NCBI RefSeq assembly: GCF_900156545.1
Contig: NZ_FTNW01000007.1
Coordinates: 265,246-329,245, forward strand
Length of the DNA: 64,000 nt
Source of the DNA: Aquipseudomonas alcaligenes
GTDB taxonomy: Bacteria > Pseudomonadota > Gammaproteobacteria > Pseudomonadales > Pseudomonadaceae
Direction: 5' to 3'
Of the stretch, positions 26,780 through 36,169 are shown one piece after another. The translations under genes were made by a program, and so were the position numbers. A model generated the notes under the pieces. The model made no database searches. It worked only from the letters and a program-made list of their open reading frames with translations, and had not been told where the DNA came from. Within the stretch, counting starts at the first letter, position 1, and each line of letters starts with the position of its first letter.

Positions 26780-27655
26780 ATGGTCGCCACCCTCCGTCAC
26801 CACTCGCAGCCAATAGGAGGCGCCAGCCGGCGCCAGCCTATCGCTGCGCGTGGTGCCAGCCGGATGGTGGCCAAGGAACCGCTGGCCGCGCGCCTGCCGA
26901 AGCCGGATTTTGGTGGCCTTGGGCGTGGTTTCAAGCGCCTCGGCTGGCCGTTGCTGCTGGTGGCGCTGGGTTTGGGGACCTATGAGGGCGCCCAGCGTCT
27001 GCTGCCCTATGCCGACCGGCCGATTGCCCGGGTCAGCGTGCAGGGCGAGCTGAGCTACATCAGCCAGCAGGCGGTGCAGGAACGTATCGCGCCGTACACC
27101 GCGGCCAGTTTCTTCACCATCGATCTGGCCGGCATGCGTGCCGAGCTGGAGCAGATGCCCTGGATCGCCCATGCCGAAGTGCGCCGGGTGTGGCCGGACC
27201 AGGTATCGATCACCCTGGAAGAGCAGCTGCCGGTGGCCCGCTGGGGCAACGAGGCGCTGCTCAACAATCAGGGCCGTGCCTTCGCCCCGCGCGAGGCGGC
27301 CAACTACGAACACCTGCCGCTGCTGTCCGGGCCGCAACGCGCCCAGCAGCAGGTGATGCAGCAGTACCAGGTGCTCAGCCAGCTGCTGCGGCCGCTGGGC
27401 TTCACCATCAGCAGCCTGGAGCTGCGCGAGCACGGCAGCTGGTTTATCAGTACCGCCCAGGGCGTGGACATCCTCCTGGGTCGTGATCACCTGGTCGACA
27501 AGATGCGCCGGTTCGCCAGCATCCACGACAAGGTGCTCAAGCAGCAGATCGCGAATATCGCGCGTGTCGACCTGCGCTACGCCAACGGCCTTGCCGTGGC
27601 CTGGCGCGAGCCGGTGGCGCCAGTGGTTCCGGCCGAAACGGCTGGCGCCCAGTGA
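26780..27655 (+). CDS. ftsQ: cell division protein FtsQ
   Basis: 291 residues, bitopic: a basic cytoplasmic N-terminus, one membrane helix near residues 52-68, a POTRA domain (ARVSVQGELSYISQQAVQER) and a beta domain containing MPWIAHAEVRRVWPDQVSIT. It forms the periplasmic scaffold with FtsL and FtsB. It starts 3 bp after ddlB and is followed by ftsA after 22 bp. Confidence 0.95.
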   Translation: MVATLRHHSQPIGGASRRQPIAARGASRMVAKEPLAARLPKPDFGGLGRGFKRLGWPLLLVALGLGTYEGAQRLLPYADRPIARVSVQGELSYISQQAVQERIAPYTAASFFTIDLAGMRAELEQMPWIAHAEVRRVWPDQVSITLEEQLPVARWGNEALLNNQGRAFAPREAANYEHLPLLSGPQRAQQQVMQQYQVLSQLLRPLGFTISSLELREHGSWFISTAQGVDILLGRDHLVDKMRRFASIHDKVLKQQIANIARVDLRYANGLAVAWREPVAPVVPAETAGAQ

Positions 27656-27677
27656 ATCGAGGAGAACAGTAGAGATC

Positions 27678-28922
27678 ATGGCAAGCGTGCAGAGCGGCAA
27701 GATGATCGTCGGCCTGGATATCGGCACCTCCAAGGTGGTGGCGCTGGTGGGCGAGGTGACGGCCGATGGCGAGCTGGATATCGTCGGTATCGGCACCAGC
27801 CCGTCGCGCGGCCTGAAGAAGGGCGTGGTAGTGAATATCGAGTCCACCGTGCAGTCGATCCAGCGCGCCATCGAAGAGGCGCAGCTGATGGCCGGTTGCC
27901 GCATCCACTCGGCCTTCGTCGGCATCGCCGGCAACCACATCCGCAGCCTCAACAGCCACGGCATCGTCGCCATCCGCGACCGCGAAGTCAGCCCGGCCGA
28001 CCTCGAGCGCGTGCTCGACGCCGCCCAGGCCGTGGCCATCCCGGCTGACCAGCGGGTGCTGCACACCCTGGCGCAGGACTACGTGATCGATAACCAGGAA
28101 GGTGTGCGCGAGCCGCTCGGTATGTCCGGCGTGCGTCTGGAGGCCAAGGTGCATGTGGTCACCTGCGCCACCAATGCCGCGCAGAACGTCGAGAAGTGCG
28201 TGCGCCGCTGCGGCCTGGAAGTGGACGACATCATTCTGGAGCAGCTGGCTTCCGCCTACTCGGTGCTGACTGAGGACGAGAAGGAGCTGGGCGTGTGCCT
28301 GGTGGACATCGGGGGCGGTACCACCGACATCGCGATCTTCGCCGATGGTGCGATCCGTCACACTGCGGTGATCCCGATTGCTGGCGACCAGGTCACAAAT
28401 GATATTGCAATGGCATTACGTACCCCGACCCAGTATGCCGAGGAAATCAAGATTCGGTATGCTTGCGCCCTAGCCAAACTGGCCGGTCCGGGGGAAACCA
28501 TCAAGGTGCCCAGCGTGGGTGACCGGCCACCGCGGGAACTGTCCCGTCAGGCTCTGGCCGAGGTAGTCGAGCCTCGTTACGACGAGCTCTTCACGCTGAT
28601 TCAGGCCGAGCTGCGGCGCAGTGGCTATGAGGACATGATTCCGGCAGGGATCGTCCTCACCGGCGGCACCGCCAAGATGGAAGGCGCCGTCGAACTGGCC
28701 GAAGAGATCTTTCACATGCCGGTGCGTTTGGGCGTACCCCACAGCGTCAAAGGACTGACCGACGTCGTGCGTAATCCAATCTATTCCACAGGCGTGGGCC
28801 TGCTGATGTACGGGCTGCGGAAACAGTCCGACGGTTTCCACGCGCCTGGGATTCAGTATGGCGATGAGCCCAAAACACCGGTACTGGAGCGGCTTAAACG
28901 CTGGGTCCAGGGCAATTTCTGA
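27678..28922 (+). CDS. ftsA: cell division protein FtsA
   Basis: 414 residues, actin-like ATPase fold. MIVGLDIGTSKVVALVGEV begins the phosphate-1 motif, LVDIGGGTTDIAIF is phosphate-2 and GIVLTGGTAKMEGAVELAEE the adenosine motif. The last residues VLERLKRWVQGNF form the amphipathic membrane-targeting helix. It tethers FtsZ to the membrane and recruits later division proteins. ATG at 27678 follows an AGGAG site; the longer upstream frame overlaps ftsQ. Confidence 0.97.
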   Translation: MASVQSGKMIVGLDIGTSKVVALVGEVTADGELDIVGIGTSPSRGLKKGVVVNIESTVQSIQRAIEEAQLMAGCRIHSAFVGIAGNHIRSLNSHGIVAIRDREVSPADLERVLDAAQAVAIPADQRVLHTLAQDYVIDNQEGVREPLGMSGVRLEAKVHVVTCATNAAQNVEKCVRRCGLEVDDIILEQLASAYSVLTEDEKELGVCLVDIGGGTTDIAIFADGAIRHTAVIPIAGDQVTNDIAMALRTPTQYAEEIKIRYACALAKLAGPGETIKVPSVGDRPPRELSRQALAEVVEPRYDELFTLIQAELRRSGYEDMIPAGIVLTGGTAKMEGAVELAEEIFHMPVRLGVPHSVKGLTDVVRNPIYSTGVGLLMYGLRKQSDGFHAPGIQYGDEPKTPVLERLKRWVQGNF

Positions 28923-28974
28923 TGTGAAACCCGCGGTAGCTGTAGGCGATAATTAAAAAAGAAGGAGAGGGGAA

Positions 28975-30174
28975 ATGTTCGAGCTCGTAGATAACGTTCC
29001 GCAAAGCGCAGTTATCAAAGTCATCGGCGTGGGTGGCGGTGGTGGTAACGCCGTCAATCACATGATCAAGAACAACATCGAGGGCGTCGAATTCATCTGC
29101 GCCAACACCGATGCCCAGGCGTTGAAGAACGTTGGTGCGCGTACCGTGCTGCAACTCGGCCCGGGCGTGACCAAGGGTCTGGGTGCCGGTACCAATCCGG
29201 AAATCGGCCGTCAGGCTGCCATGGAAGACCGCGAGCGTATCGCCGAGGTACTCAATGGAGCTGATATGGTCTTCATCACCACCGGCATGGGTGGCGGCAC
29301 CGGTACCGGTGCGGCACCGATCATCGCCGAAGTGGCGAAAGAGATGGGTATCCTCACCGTTGCCGTGGTGACTCGTCCGTTCCCGTTCGAAGGGCGCAAG
29401 CGCATGCAGGTCGCTGACGAGGGCATCCGCGCCCTGTCCGATTGCGTCGACTCGCTGATCACCATCCCCAACGAGAAGCTGCTGACCATCCTGGGCAAGG
29501 ATGCCAGCCTGCTGTCCGCCTTCGCCAAGGCTGACGACGTGCTGTCCGGCGCCGTGCGCGGTATCTCCGACATCATGCAGCGTCCGGGCCTGATGAACGT
29601 CGACTTTGCCGACGTGAAGACCGTGATGGGCGAAATGGGCATGGCCATGATGGGCACCGGCTGCGCCAGCGGTCCGAACCGTGCTCGCGAGGCCACCGAG
29701 GCGGCCATCCGCAACCCTCTGCTGGAAGACGTCAACCTGCAGGGCGCCCGCGGCATCCTGGTCAACATCACCGCCGGTCTGGATCTGTCCCTGGGCGAAT
29801 ACGCCGCCGTCGGCGAGATCATCGAGGCCTTCGCCTCGGAAGCGGCGACCGTCAAGGTCGGCGCGGTGATCGATCCGGACATGCGCGACGAGCTGCATGT
29901 GACCGTGGTGGCTACCGGCCTGGGTGCGCGCATCGAGAAGCCGGTCAAGGTGGTCGACAACACCATCGCGACTGCTGCCGTGGCCACTCCGGCTGCTTCG
30001 ATCAGCGCCGCGCCACGTGCTGCCGAACAACCGGCCGTCAACTACAAGGACTACGAGCGCCCGACCGTTCAGCGCCAAAGCCTCGCCGGCAGCGCCGCCG
30101 CGGCCAAGCTGAATACGCAGGATGACCTGGATTATCTGGACATCCCGGCCTTCCTGCGTCGCCAGGCTGATTGA
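28975..30174 (+). CDS. ftsZ: cell division GTPase FtsZ
   Basis: 399 residues. The tubulin signature GGGTGTGAAPIIAEVAK and the N-terminal VGGGGGNAVNHMI are intact. A linker of about 60 residues leads to the conserved C-terminal peptide LDYLDIPAFLRRQAD, which binds FtsA and ZipA. It polymerises into the Z ring. A very strong ribosome site (AAGGAGAGGGG) precedes the ATG, in keeping with the high FtsZ level needed. Last gene of the dcw cluster proper. Confidence 0.98.
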   Translation: MFELVDNVPQSAVIKVIGVGGGGGNAVNHMIKNNIEGVEFICANTDAQALKNVGARTVLQLGPGVTKGLGAGTNPEIGRQAAMEDRERIAEVLNGADMVFITTGMGGGTGTGAAPIIAEVAKEMGILTVAVVTRPFPFEGRKRMQVADEGIRALSDCVDSLITIPNEKLLTILGKDASLLSAFAKADDVLSGAVRGISDIMQRPGLMNVDFADVKTVMGEMGMAMMGTGCASGPNRAREATEAAIRNPLLEDVNLQGARGILVNITAGLDLSLGEYAAVGEIIEAFASEAATVKVGAVIDPDMRDELHVTVVATGLGARIEKPVKVVDNTIATAAVATPAASISAAPRAAEQPAVNYKDYERPTVQRQSLAGSAAAAKLNTQDDLDYLDIPAFLRRQAD

Positions 30175-30280
30175 TGCTGTCTATCAGGAGTATATCGGTG
30201 ATTGGTGTTCAGCAAAGGGCGGTTCTGCTATCATCGCCGCCCATTGTTGAAAACAGTTCGCAACAAGCGCAGCCAAAACC

Positions 30281-31192
30281 ATGATCAGACAACGCACCCT
30301 GAAGAACATCATCCGAGCCACTGGTGTTGGCCTGCACTCGGGGGAGAAGGTTTACCTGACCCTCAAGCCGGCTCCGGTGGATACCGGTATCGTGTTCCGT
30401 CGCACCGATCTGGATCCGGTCGTGGAAATCCCCGCCCGCGCCGAGAATGTCGGTGAGACCACCATGTCGACCACGCTGGTCAATGGTGAGGTCAAGGTGG
30501 ACACCGTCGAGCACCTGCTTTCGGCCATGGCTGGCCTGGGCATCGACAACGCCTACGTCGAGCTGTCGGCGTCCGAAGTCCCGATCATGGACGGCAGTGC
30601 CGGTCCCTTTGTATTCCTGATTCAGTCGGCTGGCCTGGAAGAGCAGGAAGCGCCGAAGAAGTTCATCCGCGTGCTGCGCGAAGTGACGGTGGAGGAGGGC
30701 GACAAGCGCGCTACCTTCCTGCCCTTCGACGGCTTCAAGGTGAGCTTCGAGATCGATTTCGATCATCCGGTGTTTCGTGGTCGCACCCAGACCGCCAGCG
30801 TCGACTTCTCCAGCACTTCCTTCGTCAAGGAAGTGAGCCGCGCACGCACCTTCGGGTTCATGCGCGACATCGAGTTCCTGCGTTCGCAGAACCTGGCACT
30901 CGGCGGCAGCGTGGATAACGCCATCGTGGTGGACGAGTTCCGCGTGCTCAACGAAGACGGCCTCCGTTACGAGGACGAATTCGTCAAGCACAAGATCCTC
31001 GACGCCATCGGCGACCTCTACCTGCTGGGCAACAGCCTGATTGGCGAGTTCAAGGGCTTCAAGTCCGGACACGCGCTGAACAATCGTCTACTGCGCACCC
31101 TGATCGAGCAGAAAGATGCTTGGGAAGTGGTGATCTTCGACGATGCCAGCACCGCGCCGATCTCCTACATGCGCCCGGTTGCGGCCGTGTAA
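30281..31192 (+). CDS. lpxC: UDP-3-O-acyl-N-acetylglucosamine deacetylase LpxC
   Basis: 303 residues. The Zn-binding His78 lies in DTVEHLLSAMAGLG; later motifs are IMDGSAGPFVFL and KHKILDAIGDLYLLG, which supplies the other two metal ligands. It catalyses the committed step of lipid A synthesis in the cytoplasm. A TATCAT box at 30229-30234 in the 106-bp gap after ftsZ suggests its own promoter. A strong terminator follows. Confidence 0.97.
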   Translation: MIRQRTLKNIIRATGVGLHSGEKVYLTLKPAPVDTGIVFRRTDLDPVVEIPARAENVGETTMSTTLVNGEVKVDTVEHLLSAMAGLGIDNAYVELSASEVPIMDGSAGPFVFLIQSAGLEEQEAPKKFIRVLREVTVEEGDKRATFLPFDGFKVSFEIDFDHPVFRGRTQTASVDFSSTSFVKEVSRARTFGFMRDIEFLRSQNLALGGSVDNAIVVDEFRVLNEDGLRYEDEFVKHKILDAIGDLYLLGNSLIGEFKGFKSGHALNNRLLRTLIEQKDAWEVVIFDDASTAPISYMRPVAAV

Positions 31193-31219
31193 GCAATACC
31201 CCTCCCTTCTGTTGTATTC

Positions 31220-31247
31220 AGGCCACCCTCGGGTGGCCTGTTTTTTT
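31220..31247 (+). terminator. terminator of lpxC
   Basis: Stem AGGCCACCC / GGGTGGCCT with a 2-base loop, followed by seven T residues at 31241-31247. It closes the rightward dcw-lpxC block before the convergent dciA gene. Confidence 0.9.
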
Positions 31248-31261
31248 CTCCCCGTATTCCT

Positions 31262-31714
31262 TCAGTCGTGTCTGGCATTGCGTGCCAGGCGCTCCAGAGC
31301 GGCACGCAGCTTCGGATCGCCGATGCCCTCGGCGGCGCTGCGCAGGCTGTCGGCGGCGGCCTCGGACAGCTCGGTCTTGTGCGCCTGATAGGCGACCTGG
31401 GTATTGGGCGGGCGTACCTTGACCTGGATCTTCTGCAGCCCGGCGAACTCCGGCAGTACCTGCAGCAGGCGTTGCAGGCGGCGCTGCTGGTAATGCAGAC
31501 GGGTGGCCCAGTGGCCGTTGCTGGTCAGCAACAGCAGGCAGCCGTCGTGCCAGCTGGCGACCTGGCAGTGCTCGCGCGCCGCCGGCTCCAGTTGGGCTTC
31601 CACCAGCGCCTGCAGCCTGCCCAGGCGCTGGGCCGCGCTGAACAGCGCCTGCAGCGGCTTGTGTTCACGCAGCAGATTGGCAGGGGTCTTGGCGGGTGGG
31701 GGGCGCAGGCTCAT
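31262..31714 (-). CDS. dciA: DciA-family (DUF721) replicative helicase loader
   Basis: 150 residues. The N-terminal domain is the KH-like DUF721 fold (LQALVEAQLEPAAREHCQVA, LHYQQRRLQRLLQVLPEFAG), followed by a short charged tail. DciA loads the DnaB helicase at replication start in the many bacteria that lack DnaC, including pseudomonads. The location between lpxC and secA is the usual one in the genus as I recall it. ATG at 31714 is chosen; the open frame continues upstream across the secA promoter region without family support. Divergent from secA. Confidence 0.88.
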   Translation of the reverse strand: MSLRPPPAKTPANLLREHKPLQALFSAAQRLGRLQALVEAQLEPAAREHCQVASWHDGCLLLLTSNGHWATRLHYQQRRLQRLLQVLPEFAGLQKIQVKVRPPNTQVAYQAHKTELSEAAADSLRSAAEGIGDPKLRAALERLARNARHD

Positions 31715-31949
31715 GGCGGTGACTTCGGGTATCGATGCGCCCATGTTAGCAAAGGCCCTTGCAGCTGTCGGTCGTCGTCCCCATATGAAGGTGATGGCCA
31801 GCTCATTAGCAGGTCTGGCGTATCCGCGCGGCTCGCGGGAGTTCGCCCTTTTCTCGCCAACGTTTCCGAGTAGAATGCCCCCTTTGCATGCGGTCGAGCT
31901 GGCCGCTGGGCAGCGCCCCCCATCCCCTTGAGTGGAAGAATCCGTCGAT

Positions 31950-34685
31950 ATGTTTGCGCCACTGTTGAAGAAACTCTTTGGAAGCAAGAACGAGCGTGAA
32001 GTCAAACGCATGCTCAAGACAGTGAGCGCGATCAACGCCCTCGAGGAGCAGATGCTCGCTCTCTCCGACGAGCAGCTCAAGGGCAAGACCGAAGAGTTCA
32101 AGGCGCGCCTGGCCAAGGGCGAGACCCTCGACCAGATTCTTCCCGAAGCCTTCGCCGTGGCCCGTGAAGCCGGCAAGCGGGTGATGGGCATGCGTCACTT
32201 CGACGTACAGCTGATCGGCGGCATGACTCTGCACGAGGGCAAGATCGCCGAGATGCGTACCGGTGAGGGCAAGACCCTGGTGGGTACCCTGGCCGTGTAC
32301 CTCAACGCACTGTCCGGCAAGGGTGTGCACGTGGTCACGGTGAACGACTACCTGGCCCGCCGCGACGCCAACTGGATGCGCCCTCTGTATGAGTTCCTCG
32401 GCCTGTCCGTCGGCGTGGTGATTCCCTTCATGCCGCCGGAAGAGAAGCGTGCTGCCTACGCCGCCGATATCACCTACGGCACCAACAACGAATTCGGTTT
32501 CGACTACCTGCGCGACAACATGGCGTTCAGCCTGGAAGACAAGTTCCAGCGCGAGCTGAACTTCGCCGTGGTCGACGAAGTGGACTCCATCCTCATCGAC
32601 GAAGCGCGTACCCCGCTGATCATCTCCGGTCAGGCCGAGGACAGCTCCCAGCTGTACATGCAGATCAACCAGCTGATCCCGCGCCTCAAGCAGCACATCG
32701 AGGAAGAGGAAGGCGTGGTCACTCAGGAAGGCCACTACAAGGTCGACGAGAAGACCCGCCAGGTCGAACTCAACGAGGCAGGCCACCAGTACGTCGAGGA
32801 GATGCTCACCGCAGCGGGCTTGCTAGCCGAGGGCGAGAGCCTCTACTCCGCGCATAACCTCAGCCTGCTGACCCACGTTTACGCCGGCCTGCGCGCGCAC
32901 AAGCTGTTCCACCGCAACGTCGAATACATCGTGCAGAACGGTCAGGTCATCCTGATCGACGAGCACACCGGCCGTACCATGCAGGGCCGCCGCCTGTCCG
33001 AGGGCCTGCACCAGGCCATCGAGGCCAAGGAAGGGGTGAACATCCAGGCCGAGAGCCAGACGCTGGCCTCGACCACCTTCCAGAACTACTTCCGCCTCTA
33101 CAAGAAGCTCGCCGGCATGACCGGTACCGCCGACACCGAGGCCTTCGAGTTCCGCCAGATCTACGGTCTCGACGTAGTGGTCATCCCCACCCATCGTCCG
33201 GTGGCGCGCAAGGACTTCAATGACCTGGTCTACCTGACCCAGGAAGAGAAGTACCAGGCGATCATCACCGACATCAAGGAAAGCCAGGCCCAGGGCCGGC
33301 CGATCCTGGTCGGTACCGCCTCGATCGAAACCTCCGAATACGTTTCCAAGCTCCTGGAGCAGGCCGGCATCGAGCACAAGGTGCTCAACGCCAAGTACCA
33401 CGAGAAGGAAGCCGAGATCATTGCCCAGGCCGGTCGCCCGGGCGCCGTGACCCTGGCCACCAACATGGCCGGTCGCGGTACCGACATCCTCCTGGGCGGC
33501 AACTGGGAAGCCGAAGTGGCTGCCCTGGAAGCGCCGAGCGAAGAGCAGATCGCGCAGATCAAGGCCGACTGGCAGAAGCGTCACCAGCAGGTCATCGAAG
33601 CGGGCGGCCTGCACGTGATCGCCTCCGAGCGCCACGAGTCGCGCCGTATCGACAACCAGCTGCGTGGCCGTGCCGGTCGCCAGGGTGACCCGGGCTCCAG
33701 CCGCTTCTACCTGTCGCTGGAAGACAACCTGATGCGCATCTTCGCCTCTGACCGGGTGAAGAACTTCATGAAGGCACTGGGCATGCAGTCCGGCGAGGCC
33801 ATTGAGCACCGCATGGTGACCAACGCCATCGAGAAGGCGCAGCGTAAGGTCGAAGGTCGCAACTTCGACATGCGCAAGCAGTTGCTCGAATACGACGACG
33901 TGGCCAACGAGCAGCGCAAGGTGATCTACCACATGCGCAACAGCCTGCTGGCGGCCGACAACATCGGCGACACCATCGTCGAGTTCCGCCAGGAAGTGCT
34001 CAACGCGACCATCAACAACCACCTGCCGCCGCAGTCGCTGCCGGAACAGTGGGATATCACCGGCCTGGAGATGGCGCTTTACAGTGATTTCGGTCTGCGT
34101 CTGCCGATCCAGCAGTGGCTGGATGAAGACGACAAGCTGTACGAGGAAACCCTGCGCGAGAAAATCCTCGCCGAGCTGCTCGCCGCCTATCACGAGAAGG
34201 AAGACCTGGCTGGTGCCGAGGCCCTGCGCACCTTCGAGAAGCAGATGCTGCTGCGCGTGCTGGACGACCTGTGGAAGGATCACCTGGCCACCATGGATCA
34301 CCTGCGCCACGGCATCCACCTGCGCGGCTACGCCCAGAAGAACCCGAAGCAGGAGTACAAGCGCGAGTCCTTCACCCTGTTCCAGGAGCTGCTCGAGTCG
34401 ATCAAGCGCGACACCATTCGCGTGCTGTCCCACGTTCAGGTGCGCCGCGAGGATCCGATCGAGGAAGAAGCCCGTCTGCGCCGCGAGGCCGAGGCGCTGG
34501 CCGAGCGCATGCAGTTCCAGCATGCCGAGGCGTCCGCCATGCCGGTTGCCGAGGCCGCGGAAGCCGCCGAGGGCGACGTGGCCGTTGCCACCTCGGTGCG
34601 CAGCGAGCCGAAGATCGGTCGCAACGAGCCGTGCCCCTGCGGGTCCGGCAAGAAGTACAAGCACTGCCACGGCCAGGTCGGCTAA
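31950..34685 (+). CDS. secA: preprotein translocase ATPase SecA
   Basis: 911 residues. Walker A region AEMRTGEGKTLVGTLAVYLN, DEAD-like VVDEVDSILIDEARTPLIIS, the helicase motif ATNMAGRGTDILLGGNW and LRGRAGRQGDPGSSRFYLS are intact. The C-terminus holds the SecB- and Zn-binding motif CPCGSGKKYKHCHG. It drives unfolded preproteins through SecYEG. ATG at 31950 gives the typical MFAPLLKKLFGSKNERE. A TAGAAT box at 31871-31876 is a likely -10. Confidence 0.98.
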   Translation: MFAPLLKKLFGSKNEREVKRMLKTVSAINALEEQMLALSDEQLKGKTEEFKARLAKGETLDQILPEAFAVAREAGKRVMGMRHFDVQLIGGMTLHEGKIAEMRTGEGKTLVGTLAVYLNALSGKGVHVVTVNDYLARRDANWMRPLYEFLGLSVGVVIPFMPPEEKRAAYAADITYGTNNEFGFDYLRDNMAFSLEDKFQRELNFAVVDEVDSILIDEARTPLIISGQAEDSSQLYMQINQLIPRLKQHIEEEEGVVTQEGHYKVDEKTRQVELNEAGHQYVEEMLTAAGLLAEGESLYSAHNLSLLTHVYAGLRAHKLFHRNVEYIVQNGQVILIDEHTGRTMQGRRLSEGLHQAIEAKEGVNIQAESQTLASTTFQNYFRLYKKLAGMTGTADTEAFEFRQIYGLDVVVIPTHRPVARKDFNDLVYLTQEEKYQAIITDIKESQAQGRPILVGTASIETSEYVSKLLEQAGIEHKVLNAKYHEKEAEIIAQAGRPGAVTLATNMAGRGTDILLGGNWEAEVAALEAPSEEQIAQIKADWQKRHQQVIEAGGLHVIASERHESRRIDNQLRGRAGRQGDPGSSRFYLSLEDNLMRIFASDRVKNFMKALGMQSGEAIEHRMVTNAIEKAQRKVEGRNFDMRKQLLEYDDVANEQRKVIYHMRNSLLAADNIGDTIVEFRQEVLNATINNHLPPQSLPEQWDITGLEMALYSDFGLRLPIQQWLDEDDKLYEETLREKILAELLAAYHEKEDLAGAEALRTFEKQMLLRVLDDLWKDHLATMDHLRHGIHLRGYAQKNPKQEYKRESFTLFQELLESIKRDTIRVLSHVQVRREDPIEEEARLRREAEALAERMQFQHAEASAMPVAEAAEAAEGDVAVATSVRSEPKIGRNEPCPCGSGKKYKHCHGQVG

Positions 34686-34710
34686 GCCGCGCCCAGCCTG
34701 CTATATACAA

Positions 34711-34746
34711 AACGCCGCGACCGGCTCTGCCGCTCGCGGCGTTTTT
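34711..34746 (+). terminator. terminator of secA
   Basis: Ten-bp stem AACGCCGCGA / TCGCGGCGTT with T residues to 34746, 26 bp after the secA stop and 39 bp before argJ. Confidence 0.85.
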
Positions 34747-34784
34747 CCACCACCCGCTTCACTGCCTACGAAGGAGCGTCTCCT

Positions 34785-36002
34785 ATGGCCGTTGGTCTCG
34801 GTCCCCTGCCCAAGCTGCACCCCGTTCCCGGTTTCGAACTCGGTATCGCCTCCGCCGGCATCAAGCGCCCGGGGCGCAAGGACGTGGTGGTGATGCGCTG
34901 CGCCGAAGGCTCGCGGGTAGCCGGCGTGACCACCACCAACGCCTTCTGTGCCGCGCCGGTGATCGTCACCCGCGAGCGCGTGGCCGGTGAGGTGCGTTAT
35001 CTGCTGACCAACACCGGCAACGCCAACGCCGGTACCGGCCCGGACGGCCTGGCCAATGCCCGCCGCACCTGCGCCGCGCTGGCGGCGCTGACCGGCGTCG
35101 GCGAGACTGCCGTACTGCCGTTCTCCACCGGGGTGATCGGCGAGCCGCTGCCCGTGGAAAAGATCGAAGGCGCCCTGCAGGCCGCGCTGGATGACCTGGA
35201 CGAGGATCACTGGGCCGAAGCCGCCACCGGCATCATGACCACCGACACCCTGCCCAAGGGCGCCAGCCGCCAGTTCCAGCATGATGGCGTGACGGTCACC
35301 GTGACCGGTATCAGCAAGGGTGCCGGCATGATCCGGCCGAACATGGCGACCATGCTCGGCTACATCGCCACCGACGCCAAGGTAGCTCGCGAGGTGCTGC
35401 AGGATCTGGTGCGTGACGCCGCCAACAAGTCGTTCAACCGCATCACCATCGACGGCGATACCTCGACCAACGACTGCTGCATGCTGATCGCCACCGGCCA
35501 GGCCGCGCTGCCCGAGATCACCTCCGCTTCCGGCGAACTGTTCGCCAAGCTCAAGCAGGCGGTGCTGGAGGTGTTCATGGAAGTGGCCCAGGCCATCGTC
35601 CGCGACGGCGAGGGCGCCACCAAGTTCGTCACCGTGCAGGTCAACGGCGGCGGCAATCACCAGGAGTGCCTGGACGTGGCCTACGCCGTGGCCCACTCGC
35701 CGCTGATCAAGACCGCGCTGTTCGCCTCCGATCCCAACTGGGGCCGCATCCTCGCCGCCGTCGGCTATGCCGGCGTGCCGAACCTGGACGTCAGCCTGAT
35801 CGACGTGTTCCTCGGCGAAGTCTGCATCGCCAGCCAGGGTGGCCGCGCCGCGAGCTACACCGAGGCGCAGGGCGCCGCAGTCATGGCCCGCGAGGAGATC
35901 AGCATCCGCATCGAGCTGGGGCGTGGCGAGTGCAGCGAAACCATCTGGACCACCGACCTGTCCCATGAGTACGTGAAGATCAACGCCGAATACCGCACCT
36001 GA
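34785..36002 (+). CDS. argJ: bifunctional ornithine acetyltransferase / N-acetylglutamate synthase ArgJ
   Basis: 405 residues. The self-cleavage region KGAGMIRPNMATMLGYIATD is present; cleavage before Thr189 would yield the alpha and beta chains with Thr as nucleophile. SFNRITIDGDTSTNDCCM and the C-terminal TDLSHEYVKINAEYRT are family typical. It recycles the acetyl group in arginine synthesis; whether this enzyme also uses acetyl-CoA (bifunctional form) cannot be told by eye. The ribosome site AAGGAG precedes the ATG. Confidence 0.96.
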   Translation: MAVGLGPLPKLHPVPGFELGIASAGIKRPGRKDVVVMRCAEGSRVAGVTTTNAFCAAPVIVTRERVAGEVRYLLTNTGNANAGTGPDGLANARRTCAALAALTGVGETAVLPFSTGVIGEPLPVEKIEGALQAALDDLDEDHWAEAATGIMTTDTLPKGASRQFQHDGVTVTVTGISKGAGMIRPNMATMLGYIATDAKVAREVLQDLVRDAANKSFNRITIDGDTSTNDCCMLIATGQAALPEITSASGELFAKLKQAVLEVFMEVAQAIVRDGEGATKFVTVQVNGGGNHQECLDVAYAVAHSPLIKTALFASDPNWGRILAAVGYAGVPNLDVSLIDVFLGEVCIASQGGRAASYTEAQGAAVMAREEISIRIELGRGECSETIWTTDLSHEYVKINAEYRT

Positions 36003-36008
36003 GCAATG

Positions 36009-36049
36009 CCCATCCCCTCTCCCTTTGGGAGAGGGGCTAGGGGTGAGGG
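36009..36049. repeat. intergenic hairpin / repeat after argJ
   Basis: Perfect 10-bp stem CCCCTCTCCC / GGGAGAGGGG with a TTT loop at 36014-36036, followed by CTAGGGGTGAGGG. This CCCTCTCC...GGGTGAGGG sequence is, from memory, a widespread intergenic repeat in pseudomonads and related bacteria. There is no T run, so its role as terminator is uncertain. Confidence 0.6.
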
Positions 36050-36169
36050 TGCTGCAGGCTCAGCCTCGCAGCGCCATTCCTGTCGTTCATGGGCCCATGC
36101 GCAAGCGGAATTGTTCGCGGCCGCTCGCGCCGCGTACCCTCCGTCTACCACCTTTCTAGGAGAGCGGAC

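Noticed and set aside
25763..28066. Minus-strand frame of 767 codons opposite ddlB, ftsQ and ftsA
   Set aside because: Same codon-usage artefact; the plus strand carries three conserved genes there.
31715..32191. N-terminal extension of the dciA frame across the secA start
   Set aside because: The extension is arginine/serine-rich, has no family match and would cover the secA promoter; ATG at 31714 gives a normal DciA.
32823..34670. Minus-strand frame of 615 codons opposite secA
   Set aside because: Antisense shadow of SecA; composition typical of such shadows.
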